Under the pieces are notes generated by a model that worked only from the letters and a program-made list of their open reading frames with translations, was not told the DNA's origin and did not search any database. A program made the translations under genes and the position numbers. A DNA stretch of 9,840 nucleotides from Thermoplasmata archaeon (GTDB lineage Archaea; Thermoplasmatota; Thermoplasmata; Thermoplasmatales; Thermoplasmataceae). The stretch spans positions 1 to 9,840 of the forward strand of contig JAJZOK010000128.1 in assembly GCA_021811525.1 (NCBI GenBank), in the 5' to 3' direction. Shown here one piece after another: positions 1 to 5,995 of the stretch. Position 1 is the stretch's first letter. Each line of letters starts with the position of its first letter.

Positions 1-1046
1 CTGTACTTCAGTGGTGCTTTCTTTTCTTTTTTGATGCCATTTGCCTCAAGGATTGCATTATCGACTGCCTCGTTGTCAAGATGAACGTATATCTTTGACA
101 TCTTGCTTGCTGGCACCCATCCCATGGTTCTTTCAAGGATCGATTCAGAAATCTTTGGTGCAAGCTGTGAAGCCCTGTTATGTCTGAATTTGTGAGGATT
201 GACCTTTACATCGGTGGGAAATCCAAGCTTGATGGCCCGTGCCTTTATCTTCCTCAGCATCTCGTAAATCTGGGCATGGCTCATTGGTTCTTTGAGATTT
301 GATTTTCCCCTCATATCATGTCCAATTCCACAGAATAACCAAGCTCTTGAGTTGAAGGGGTCAGGATGAACATTCATCCATTCCTTTGTGTATCCAACGC
401 TGTCACCGATGGCTCTTACTTTCCTCACTCCTGTCTTGCCTGAGACTACGAGCTGCATACCATAGTCGTCAAATTCGACATCCTTGATCGTGAGTGTCAT
501 CAATTCACCCACCCGGATACCTGTGTCATAAAGCATCGATATTATCGCCTTGTCTCTTGAGTTGTCTGCAGCTTGAACCAACAGATCAACCTGTTCTTGC
601 GAAATGATGAAGTCAGGTTTTCTCTTGTAATTCACCTTGGTCTTATACTTGATGCCCTTGACAGGCTCAGGTTTCCCTAACCATTTGTAGAATTTCTTGA
701 GGCTTGCCTTGTATCCCTCAAGCGTCCACTCACTTATCTCGCCATCAGATCTTCCGTAGGGTGTCCTATTTCTTTGGAATGCGAACCCTGACTCAATATC
801 CTCACTTGAGGGGTTAAGAATCTTGTCGGCGATACCCAGTTTAGCCATTCCTGTGAAGAAAATCCTCAAGTTGCTTGTATGGAACCTGAGACGATTAAAA
901 GATAGCTCCTGTTCACTGTGCTGAAAATGATTAAGGAATGCCTGAATTTTGGCCTTCACGTCATCTGGGAGTTGTGATTCTTGCATTCTCCTCACTTCTT
1001 CCCTGTAGTACTCCTTGGTGCCCGCCTGAAATTCTTTACGCATCAT
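1..1046 (-). CDS. Tyrosine recombinase (archaeal integrase), C-terminus cut by window edge
   Basis: The frame opens at ATG-ATG and stays open for 348 codons to the left edge, so the C-terminus is missing. It is a site-specific tyrosine recombinase that would cut and rejoin DNA through a covalent phosphotyrosine. The N-terminal part (about residues 25-130) fits a helical SAM-like core-binding domain. The catalytic domain (about 145-335) shows Arg178 in TGIRVGEL, Lys204 in SGKTG, His285 and Arg288 in HKFRH, Trp310 in MGW and the nucleophile Tyr320 in KIYVHLD. All conserved positions are present, so the enzyme looks active. The GWxxxSKMxxxYVHL ending resembles integrases common in euryarchaeal mobile elements rather than canonical XerA. 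Relatives often carry a C-terminal zinc ribbon; the sequence stops just where one would begin (inference). A TATA-like box lies about 26 nt upstream, so the mRNA is probably leaderless. Confidence 0.93.
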   Translation of the reverse strand, partial: MMRKEFQAGTKEYYREEVRRMQESQLPDDVKAKIQAFLNHFQHSEQELSFNRLRFHTSNLRIFFTGMAKLGIADKILNPSSEDIESGFAFQRNRTPYGRSDGEISEWTLEGYKASLKKFYKWLGKPEPVKGIKYKTKVNYKRKPDFIISQEQVDLLVQAADNSRDKAIISMLYDTGIRVGELMTLTIKDVEFDDYGMQLVVSGKTGVRKVRAIGDSVGYTKEWMNVHPDPFNSRAWLFCGIGHDMRGKSNLKEPMSHAQIYEMLRKIKARAIKLGFPTDVKVNPHKFRHNRASQLAPKISESILERTMGWVPASKMSKIYVHLDNEAVDNAILEANGIKKEKKAPLKY

Positions 1047-1066
1047 GATAAATTGTAAGACAATAA

Positions 1067-1080
1067 GGTATATAATTATA
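1067..1080 (-). promoter_or_regulatory. TATA box of the integrase gene
   Basis: Read on the minus strand this is TATAATTATATACC, centred about 26-28 nt before the ATG at 1046. That is the spacing expected for an archaeal TATA box driving a leaderless transcript. The box overlaps the stop codon of the short remnant frame behind it. Confidence 0.55.
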
Positions 1081-1183
1081 GGAACTCAACCAAGTCAATA
1101 GTTCCGGAAGCCGGGATAGTTACCTTGGTGTAGTTTTCCAACTCTCCCTGGTACCCGTTATTTTCAAACCAAAATCTATTGAC
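1076..1183 (-). pseudogene. Possible gene remnant (35-codon stop-bounded frame)
   Basis: Between the 160-aa gene and the integrase, one minus-strand frame is open for 35 codons between two TAA stops. It begins with GTC and ends in the residues GTIDLVEFL. Its composition is ordinary for a protein (FENNGYQGELENYTKVTIPA within it) and unlike translated spacer. It has no ATG; an internal TTG would give a 21-residue peptide. It could be the 3' end of a gene destroyed by integration or deletion next to the recombinase, or a chance open frame. I do not recognise the family. The reading as debris is inference. Confidence 0.3.
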
Positions 1184-1185
1184 TT
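1092..1185. repeat. Perfect 10-bp inverted repeat flanking 74 bp beside the integrase
   Basis: The arm AAGTCAATAG (1092-1101) is matched exactly by its reverse complement CTATTGACTT (1176-1185). Between the arms there are shorter pairable segments: CGGG 1112-1115 with CCCG 1154-1157, and TACC 1121-1124 with GGTA 1150-1153. The position immediately upstream of a tyrosine recombinase suggests a recombination or attachment structure. It could also be a folded RNA or chance, because the region overlaps a possible coding remnant. Confidence 0.4.
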
Positions 1186-1224
1186 AATGGAGAAATTTGA
1201 AAGAACAATCTGGTGAATTTGATA

Positions 1225-1707
1225 TTATACTGCGACAACCTTAATGTTTTCAGCTATTTCCGACATAAGCTTGCCCAGAAATTCACCTTCTAAGGTAATT
1301 TCGGTAGCGGCATCCAGGGCCATCGCCATAGAAGCGCCTGCGAAATATGTCTTTGTGAGATTTTCCTGAAGGTTCGAATGGACGTGGGTGTCTATCTGGG
1401 CCTTGAAGTAGGTTTTTACCTGATCATTTTTTAAATCTTCTGACAAATCTTTCAGGGTCTTTAAAATGGCACTGTGATGATCTTTCTGCAAGCGAATTTC
1501 CAACTTATAACCCGGTGCAAACTCCAACTCTTTTTCGCCAAATTTGAACCATTTAGAGATATCCTGCTGAAAAATAACTTTTGAAATTGCTTTGGCCAGT
1601 CTTCTAGGATGCTTTAAATCAATGCCGTCAGTTAAATCATACACGACTGACCCGTTCTGGAGTTCCTTTCTTGAATTTGAAATAATTTCTTCTAAGTCGT
1701 TTTCCAA
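1225..1707 (-). CDS. Hypothetical protein, 160 aa, TTG start
   Basis: I do not recognise this protein. It is soluble and charged, with no membrane segment or signal peptide. A helical N-terminus (about 1-18) is followed by a mixed alpha/beta stretch with a basic patch (HPRRLAKAISK, 33-43). A polar His-containing segment (QIDTHVHSNLQENL, 104-117) follows, then an Ala-rich helix (FAGASMAMALDAATE, 122-136). The only start in this frame that keeps the full length is TTG at 1707: a TAG lies 11 codons upstream with no ATG or GTG between. GTG at residue 22 is a shorter alternative. An ACCTTTATGA sequence about 38 nt upstream is a weak TATA candidate. It lies downstream of the DppB-type gene on the same strand but beyond a 135-bp gap with a hairpin, so it is probably its own unit. 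The length and protein-like composition support a real gene. Confidence 0.65.
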   Translation of the reverse strand: MENDLEEIISNSRKELQNGSVVYDLTDGIDLKHPRRLAKAISKVIFQQDISKWFKFGEKELEFAPGYKLEIRLQKDHHSAILKTLKDLSEDLKNDQVKTYFKAQIDTHVHSNLQENLTKTYFAGASMAMALDAATEITLEGEFLGKLMSEIAENIKVVAV

Positions 1708-1798
1708 AGTTGAAAGCCTGTAATACGAACTGGAATTCTATCATAAAGGTTTCCCTGATAATGGAAAATACAGTAAAATAGGGCATTTGTCTCAAAGG

Positions 1799-1818
1799 GA
1801 GCCTGAAGCGAAAGGCTC
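1799..1818 (-). terminator. Hairpin after the DppB-type gene, possible terminator
   Basis: Minus-strand GAGCCT and AGGCTC form a 6-bp perfect stem with an 8-nt loop, 24 nt past the permease stop codon. A T-rich stretch follows about 20 nt later. Archaeal termination depends mainly on T runs, so the hairpin may instead protect the mRNA 3' end. Confidence 0.3.
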
Positions 1819-1842
1819 TGTGCAAGTCATTCGGTGTGGAGG

Positions 1843-2928
1843 TCAGTATCTGATTCTCGGATCAAAGTAGACATAAAGGATGTCCACGAAGAAGTTTATG
1901 ACCATAAGAATAACTCCAAAGATGATGCCGGAGTATACTATTCCGTAAACCTGAGAATATATGGTTGCCTGGGCAATGAACCATCCAATGCCGTTATAGC
2001 CAAACAGCATCTCAACCACAACAAGTGCGCCAAGCACGTATGTCATGAAGAAACCTATGTTTGTCAATGTGGGAATGATGGCATTCCTGCGTATGTGGAC
2101 CTTCACAAGTATTTTCCTGGGAACACCCTTTGCAACGGCAGTTTTGACGTATTCCTGGCTGGACGCATCTATCATGCCAGCCCTAAGATAAATGATCACA
2201 GTGGCAAGAAGCGCATAACTCAAAGTCAGCACTGGTAGAACAAGATGCATCAGTGCATTAAGTGCCATGGGAAAATCCAGGTGAAGCAGCGCATCGAATA
2301 AGACCATGTGTGTTGGCGTTGATATAACTGCACCCAGATTTGGATTATAGGCCCAGCTTGGAGGCAAACCGCTGAAGCTAATAGTGCCGAAAATAGGGAA
2401 GACTGCACCCGGCCAATTTGCAACCCCTCTTCCAAAGACCAGCATTAGGATCAGTCCGAAGAAAAACTGAGGCATTGCAAATCCCACTAGCGAAAACATC
2501 CGTATTGCGTGGTCAGAGGCCGACAGGGGCCTCGCTCCTATGTAGGTGCCAAGAGGAATCCCTATCAAAAGGGTCAGGGAGAAGGATAAGATGAGCAACT
2601 GGAGGGAGTTTGGAAGCAATATTGAAATCAACTGTATGGTGGATCCAACCAGTGGCTTAGTGACGTACCCCCAGTTGCCAGTTATGAAATTCTCCAAAAA
2701 GAGGAAATACTGGACGGGAGCAGGATAACTCAAGCCGAGGCTTTCGCTTGCCTGCTGCAACAGAGTCTGGGAAGATGTTCCACCCTGGGTACCATGGATG
2801 TTTATGAAATCTGCAACCAGCACTGAGTTGGGGAAGGACCTGAGAAGAATGAACGCAAAAACAGTTATCCCCATGAACATAGGAATCATGAGCAGCAGGC
2901 GCCTCAGAATGAAATATCTCAGTTCCAC
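1843..2928 (-). CDS. ABC transporter permease, DppB/OppB type
   Basis: One of the two membrane subunits of a peptide/nickel-class (BPD_transp_1) ABC importer, 361 aa, a normal length for the family. The start LRYFILRRLLLMIPMF gives the typical first helix. An extracytoplasmic loop (about 32-95) is followed by five further hydrophobic segments. The cytoplasmic EAA loop, which docks on the ATPase, is EYVKTAVAKGVPRKI (259-273) followed by RRNAIIPT. The C-terminus DPRIRY is the classic DppB ending. The start is GTG at 2928; the next in-frame ATG is residue 15 and would remove most of helix 1. A TATA-like GGTATAAACA lies about 50 nt upstream, implying a leader of about 24 nt. It is divergent from its DppC-type partner, and no ATPase or binding-protein gene is in the window. 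The substrate (peptide, sugar or metal) cannot be read from the permease. Confidence 0.93.
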   Translation of the reverse strand: MELRYFILRRLLLMIPMFMGITVFAFILLRSFPNSVLVADFINIHGTQGGTSSQTLLQQASESLGLSYPAPVQYFLFLENFITGNWGYVTKPLVGSTIQLISILLPNSLQLLILSFSLTLLIGIPLGTYIGARPLSASDHAIRMFSLVGFAMPQFFFGLILMLVFGRGVANWPGAVFPIFGTISFSGLPPSWAYNPNLGAVISTPTHMVLFDALLHLDFPMALNALMHLVLPVLTLSYALLATVIIYLRAGMIDASSQEYVKTAVAKGVPRKILVKVHIRRNAIIPTLTNIGFFMTYVLGALVVVEMLFGYNGIGWFIAQATIYSQVYGIVYSGIIFGVILMVINFFVDILYVYFDPRIRY

Positions 2929-2973
2929 TGGTGACCAATCTTGAAACTTAACAACATAGTAAAAATTTGCTGT

Positions 2974-2984
2974 ATGTTTATACC
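2974..2984 (-). promoter_or_regulatory. TATA box candidate of the DppB-type gene
   Basis: Minus-strand GGTATAAACAT predicts a start site near 2952 and a leader of about 24 nt before the GTG at 2928. There is no clear Shine-Dalgarno sequence in that leader. Confidence 0.4.
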
Positions 2985-3156
2985 AAGATTAAATGAATAC
3001 TTAAGAAACATAGAAGGGATGTGGCACCAGCAGAACAAATTTAAACTATAATGACATCAATTTCTTAGTGCACTACAGTGGATACAGTAGATGAAGAAAT
3101 CCAGAAAGTTAAAGGCAAGGGCATATTCTGAAGTGTTTACAGGAAAACGGGGTGTC

Positions 3157-3168
3157 TAGATAAATAAA
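3157..3168 (+). promoter_or_regulatory. TATA box candidate of the DppC-type gene
   Basis: TAGATAAATAAA is centred about 22 nt before the GTG at 3184. This fits a leaderless or near-leaderless transcript and supports the GTG over the ATG 24 nt further downstream. Confidence 0.4.
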
Positions 3169-3183
3169 AGTAAGCCAAAGGCA

Positions 3184-4152
3184 GTGCATTCTTATATTCC
3201 GGGCATCATGGCCAACTTCCTCCGTTATGCAGTTTCCCACCCTTCCGTCTTTTTTGGCCTAACCATAACCCTATTTTTCATCGCAATAACAGTACTTGAT
3301 TTCGCCTTTCCAGGTTATCTGGGAGTCAGCAACGCTTCCACTCTGTTTTCATTTGCAGATTTGCAGAATACGGTAACCCTTCAACCATCGCCCCCGACAT
3401 TTTCAGATGGATGGTGGTTCATATTCGGTACTACCTCATACAGGCTGCCAATTTTGCCCTTAATGCTTGCGTCCATTGCCACTGACATTGAGTTTTCGGC
3501 ACTCATAGTTGCTGTTTCAGCATTTATAGGAACCTTTGCGGGAATATTTTCTGCCTCTTATGGAAGAAGAACTGATCTTCTTTTCATGAGGTTTACAGAT
3601 ATTTTTATCAGTTTTCCAGCAATAATAATGGTCATAATATATGATTCAGTGGCGGGCTGGACCTATACCAACATGTCAATAGGAATTCTCCTCATATGGT
3701 GGACGACTTATGCCAGGATTGCAAGGAGCGTAACTCTCCCGCTTAACCGGACACAATTCATGGAAGCTGCCATAGCATCGGGATGTTCAAAGTTTCAATT
3801 AATTAGAAAACACATTTTTCCAAATGTAATGTCTTTCATCTTTGTTCAGATAACCCTTGACATAGGCATGGTAATTTCCATTTTTGCAACCGTAAATTAC
3901 CTGTTTTCCAGCTTAAACACAGTTAACGCCTTCCTGCCTGAAATTGGGGACATGATGGTGGGTTTTCCCGAAGCTGGTGTTATACTTTATCCAACATATT
4001 TCGCTGGAGGTGGAGTAAGCACCGGACTCTGGCTCATATCCGGAACATGGTGGCCAATTGTTATTCCCGGTGTTTTCCTTATTGTTTTCATACTTGGAGT
4101 TAACCTCCTCGGAAACGGGCTCAGAGACTTTGTCAACCCAAAGAACCGTTGA
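3184..4152 (+). CDS. ABC transporter permease, DppC/OppC type
   Basis: Second membrane subunit of the peptide/nickel-class ABC importer, 322 aa. An N-terminal cytoplasmic stub and first helix (about 22-42) precede a long external loop (43-90). The BPD_transp_1 core follows: helices near 104-122, 140-152, 165-180, 215-240 and 290-309. The EAA loop is FMEAAIASGCSKFQLIRKH (192-210) followed by IFPNV. The C-terminus LLGNGLRDFVNPK (308-320) is typical of DppC. Two features are unusual. The usual GTDxxGRD-like motif before the second helix is degenerate (FGTTSYRLP, 81-89). The loop before the last helix (about 255-290) is longer and Gly-rich. The start is GTG at 3184; ATG at 3208 (residue 9) is possible. 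It is divergent from the DppB-type gene and convergent, 23 bp apart, with the membrane protein that follows. Confidence 0.92.
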   Translation: MHSYIPGIMANFLRYAVSHPSVFFGLTITLFFIAITVLDFAFPGYLGVSNASTLFSFADLQNTVTLQPSPPTFSDGWWFIFGTTSYRLPILPLMLASIATDIEFSALIVAVSAFIGTFAGIFSASYGRRTDLLFMRFTDIFISFPAIIMVIIYDSVAGWTYTNMSIGILLIWWTTYARIARSVTLPLNRTQFMEAAIASGCSKFQLIRKHIFPNVMSFIFVQITLDIGMVISIFATVNYLFSSLNTVNAFLPEIGDMMVGFPEAGVILYPTYFAGGGVSTGLWLISGTWWPIVIPGVFLIVFILGVNLLGNGLRDFVNPKNR

Positions 4153-4175
4153 GCAGTGCCAACGTAGTTCGGCCC

Positions 4176-4796
4176 TTATGCTTCTTCCCTTCTGACACCT
4201 GAAATCGTAGATATGAGGACCAAAGATCCAGTTGACATAGCCAGGCCCATAATAGCCAGGGGCGGGTAGAAACCAAGTATGAAACCCGATTCAGTCAAGG
4301 CATTTACTGTTGTGGAGAAATTATTTCCACTCAGTGAATAGATAATCATGGACGCATTTATTGGAAAAGGCAGATTGGGTGGATTTACTGATAAGCTTGT
4401 CCCATCCGATGCGTTGCCAAAGGCAAATGCCATGTCAACTACCTCTACGCCGTTGGGAGCGTTAAGGCTCGGAGTCACCTTAACTGGAACAAGCCCGTAT
4501 AGATAGAAATGCATTTCAGAATTCGATGGCATAGAGAATGAAATGTTGGTAGTCTCATTTGGAAAAATGGTTATGCCGGATACAAATGAAATGTCTGTGC
4601 TGACCTGATATTTTTGAGTAAACTGGTTCTTGTAAATGGTAGACGGATGAATGGAATTTGCTGCTACAGTGCAGATGATACCTGTGGCAAGCAGAACTAT
4701 CAGAATAACATTCAATGGTCTCCTGAAATAGGAAAGGAGCCCTGGCCCATCCGGTCTCAATTCCTTTTTACTGATCCGGATCTGCTTGCGATTCAT
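4176..4796 (-). CDS. Hypothetical two-helix surface protein with N-glycosylation sequons
   Basis: Unrecognised 206-aa protein. A basic cytoplasmic N-terminus (1-26) is followed by a hydrophobic helix (about 28-46), an external domain of about 125 residues rich in Ser, Asn and Pro (about 47-171), and a second helix (about 172-199) ending in RREEA. The external domain carries five N-X-S/T sequons (Asn80, 84, 128, 147, 159), consistent with a surface domain on an N-glycosylated archaeal cell. The alternating beta-type composition suggests an immunoglobulin-like or similar sandwich (inference). ATG at 4796 has a TATA-like box about 29 nt upstream. It converges on the DppC-type gene and could be an accessory to that transporter, but nothing in the sequence proves it. 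Confidence 0.8.
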   Translation of the reverse strand: MNRKQIRISKKELRPDGPGLLSYFRRPLNVILIVLLATGIICTVAANSIHPSTIYKNQFTQKYQVSTDISFVSGITIFPNETTNISFSMPSNSEMHFYLYGLVPVKVTPSLNAPNGVEVVDMAFAFGNASDGTSLSVNPPNLPFPINASMIIYSLSGNNFSTTVNALTESGFILGFYPPLAIMGLAMSTGSLVLISTISGVRREEA

Positions 4797-4819
4797 TTGC
4801 AGTTCACAATTGCCAGCTA

Positions 4820-4831
4820 CAAATATATGAT
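4820..4831 (-). promoter_or_regulatory. TATA box of the two-helix surface protein gene
   Basis: Minus-strand ATCATATATTTG is centred about 29 nt before the ATG at 4796, fitting a leaderless or 2-4 nt leader transcript. Confidence 0.45.
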
Positions 4832-4932
4832 TTTTGGTTGGTTTTCAATACAATTTCAGTAAGGGCCCTTTGCCTCGCTTCAAAATAATCTGGAATTTTC
4901 GCCTGTAAAATTAGGTCAATGATCAAGGGAAA

Positions 4933-4940
4933 CATTATAG
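4933..4940 (+). promoter_or_regulatory. TATA box of the first rhodanese gene
   Basis: CATTATAG, preceded by a purine-rich GGGAAA that could serve as a BRE, is centred about 25 nt before the ATG at 4962, fitting a leaderless mRNA. Confidence 0.5.
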
Positions 4941-4961
4941 CGAATTCTGGAATAGCGGAGC

Positions 4962-5306
4962 ATGGGAATTCTTGATTATTTTAGGCAGCCTCCAGGACTG
5001 GAAAATTTGAGCCCGGATCAAGTTGCCACTAGATATCGGGAAGATGGATCTGTACTGATTGATGTCAGGTCAGAGTATGAATTCAACCGTGCCCATATCC
5101 CTGGGGCAGTTTCACTCCCGCTGGGCTCCATCCACAAAGTCTCCCATAGCTATGAGAAAAACTCTGATATTATTTTGATCTGCGCTACAGGTCACAGGAG
5201 CAGAGCCGCTGCAAACAGCCTTATTAAGAATGGCTTCCACAGGGTTTCCCATCTTGAGGGAGGAATGAGGTCCTGGAGGAAAGCAAACAAATCTTTAGAA
5301 GAATGA
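4962..5306 (+). CDS. Single-domain rhodanese-like sulfurtransferase
   Basis: A 114-aa protein that is one rhodanese domain, of the GlpE/PspE size class. It would carry sulfane sulfur as a cysteine persulfide in the cytoplasm. Recognisable pieces are the opening helix (LSPDQVATRY), the VLIDVRSEYEF strand (31-41), HIPGAVSLPL (45-54), and the active-site loop CATGHRS with Cys74 as sulfur acceptor and Arg79 in the CxxGxRS pattern. The C-terminal LEGGMRSW (98-105) is characteristic. There is no signal peptide or second domain. It stands alone on the plus strand with its own promoter. The sulfur donor and acceptor cannot be deduced. The window holds a second, diverged rhodanese at 8079-8423. Confidence 0.93.
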   Translation: MGILDYFRQPPGLENLSPDQVATRYREDGSVLIDVRSEYEFNRAHIPGAVSLPLGSIHKVSHSYEKNSDIILICATGHRSRAAANSLIKNGFHRVSHLEGGMRSWRKANKSLEE

Positions 5307-5315
5307 GTCAGCATT

Positions 5316-5345
5316 TTCATAGCATGCAAAGCAATTTCTTTTGTT
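5316..5345 (+). terminator. T-rich stretch after the first rhodanese gene
   Basis: CATTTTCATAG and then CAATTTCTTTTGTT follow the stop codon within 40 nt. T runs of this kind act as archaeal terminators. No convincing stem precedes them. Confidence 0.25.
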
Positions 5346-5405
5346 ACAGGAGGCTGTGATTACAGTTTGGAATACAGCCATGCAAGTGGCAGTCAGGCAT
5401 GCCAG

Positions 5406-5558
5406 TTATTTCAATATCAACCCCACCACAAAAAGTAAGACGCCGATGCCTGTCAATGAAAACATTATTTCATTCATACCACGACTGAAGTACAGGATGA
5501 GCGACAGTACCATCAAAATTACTCCCATGGCCAATAACCGCAATTTCATTCCTTTCAC
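5406..5558 (-). CDS. Small two-helix membrane protein, 50 aa
   Basis: A short gene of 50 codons with a GTG start and TAA stop. The protein has a basic N-terminus (VKGMKLR), a helix at about 8-24 (LLAMGVILMVLSLILYF), a short polar turn (SRGMNE), and a second helix at about 31-49 ending in a lysine. That makes a helical hairpin whose N-terminus is probably cytoplasmic. AGGAGAG (5564-5570) sits 5 nt before the GTG and fixes that start over the ATG at 5549; a Shine-Dalgarno on a non-first or leadered gene fits archaeal practice. It lies 60 bp downstream of the zinc-knuckle membrane protein on the same strand. An AT-rich TATA candidate (5599-5608) lies between them, so it may be either co-transcribed or independent. 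Function unknown; the hydrophobic pattern and ribosome binding site support a real gene. Confidence 0.72.
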   Translation of the reverse strand: MKGMKLRLLAMGVILMVLSLILYFSRGMNEIMFSLTGIGVLLFVVGLILK

Positions 5559-5563
5559 AATAT

Positions 5564-5570
5564 CTCTCCT
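5564..5570 (-). promoter_or_regulatory. Shine-Dalgarno deciding the GTG start of the 50-aa protein
   Basis: Minus-strand AGGAGAG with 5 nt (ATATT) before GTG. Most single genes in this window lack such a site, so its presence supports both the small gene and this start. Confidence 0.55.
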
Positions 5571-5618
5571 AGACAGTTAAGAAAAGTTTTGTCGAAGAAT
5601 AAAATTTGCCATGTGGCA

Positions 5619-5951
5619 CTAAGTGTCGTGCACTGCCCTGTAAATTATGTATAGAACAAGAAATGTCACAGCCACGAGGTGGCCAGCAAGGAGTACCGCG
5701 AGTGTCATGATGGGGCCAATGCTGTACCTGATCAAGGCAAAAAGGAATACAGCGTAAAAGAGGCCAAGGCCTCCAAATGTGCCAATAAGTGCCCGTTTGA
5801 GCCTTATCTTGCTCCGGCTGAGAGGTTCAGGAGCATACACTTCTCTTACATAGCCCAGTCCGTAACATGTATCACAGACATCGGTTCTCCCATCGTGGTC
5901 CCTGACTCTGCCGAGCCCATTGCATCTCTGGCATACTAAATCTTCTTCCAA
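5619..5951 (-). CDS. DnaJ-type zinc-knuckle membrane protein
   Basis: A 110-aa protein with two CxxCxGxG-type repeats: CQRCNGLG (7-14) and CDTCYGLG (26-33). Together they provide four cysteines for one zinc site, as in one half of the DnaJ central cysteine-rich domain. A charged linker (34-52) leads to two membrane helices (about 53-74 and 81-105). No J domain or substrate-binding domain is present, so it is not a DnaJ. The knuckle probably faces the cytoplasm and binds a protein or peptide partner (inference). The start is TTG at 5951: the frame is closed by TAA three codons upstream and has no ATG before the first Cys pair. A TATA box exactly 26 nt upstream supports a leaderless TTG. It follows trmI by 44 bp but has its own promoter in that gap. 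Confidence 0.82.
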   Translation of the reverse strand: MEEDLVCQRCNGLGRVRDHDGRTDVCDTCYGLGYVREVYAPEPLSRSKIRLKRALIGTFGGLGLFYAVFLFALIRYSIGPIMTLAVLLAGHLVAVTFLVLYIIYRAVHDT

Positions 5952-5971
5952 TGCAATTTATCCATGCAGAA

Positions 5972-5983
5972 TTGTTATAAAGC
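5972..5983 (-). promoter_or_regulatory. TATA box of the zinc-knuckle protein gene
   Basis: Minus-strand GCTTTATAACAA is centred 26 nt before the TTG at 5951, the exact leaderless spacing. It lies in the 44-bp gap after trmI, so the gene is probably not solely dependent on the upstream operon. Confidence 0.5.
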
Positions 5984-5995
5984 CTTGATGTGCCT

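Noticed and set aside
1102..1175. tRNA-like stretch starting GCCGGGATAG in the integrase spacer
   Set aside because: No D-stem closure, no recognisable anticodon arm and no T-loop consensus on either strand; the same bases make sense as a minus-strand reading frame.
1637..1825. 62-codon minus-strand frame ahead of the 160-aa gene
   Set aside because: It overlaps the 160-aa gene in another frame, starts at a TTG inside the terminator-like hairpin and has an irregular, Arg/Phe-rich composition. A frameshift joining the two cannot be excluded but nothing requires it.
1834..2238. 134-codon plus-strand frame opposite the DppB-type gene
   Set aside because: Antisense to a fully recognisable permease; no family features.
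4861..4870. Palindrome AAGGGCCCTT between the surface protein and rhodanese genes
   Set aside because: Only 10 bp, not placed relative to either promoter in a way that suggests an operator; likely chance.
5341..5580. 79-codon plus-strand frame after the first rhodanese
   Set aside because: Its opposite strand is the 50-aa two-helix protein with a ribosome binding site; the plus frame shows no protein-like pattern.
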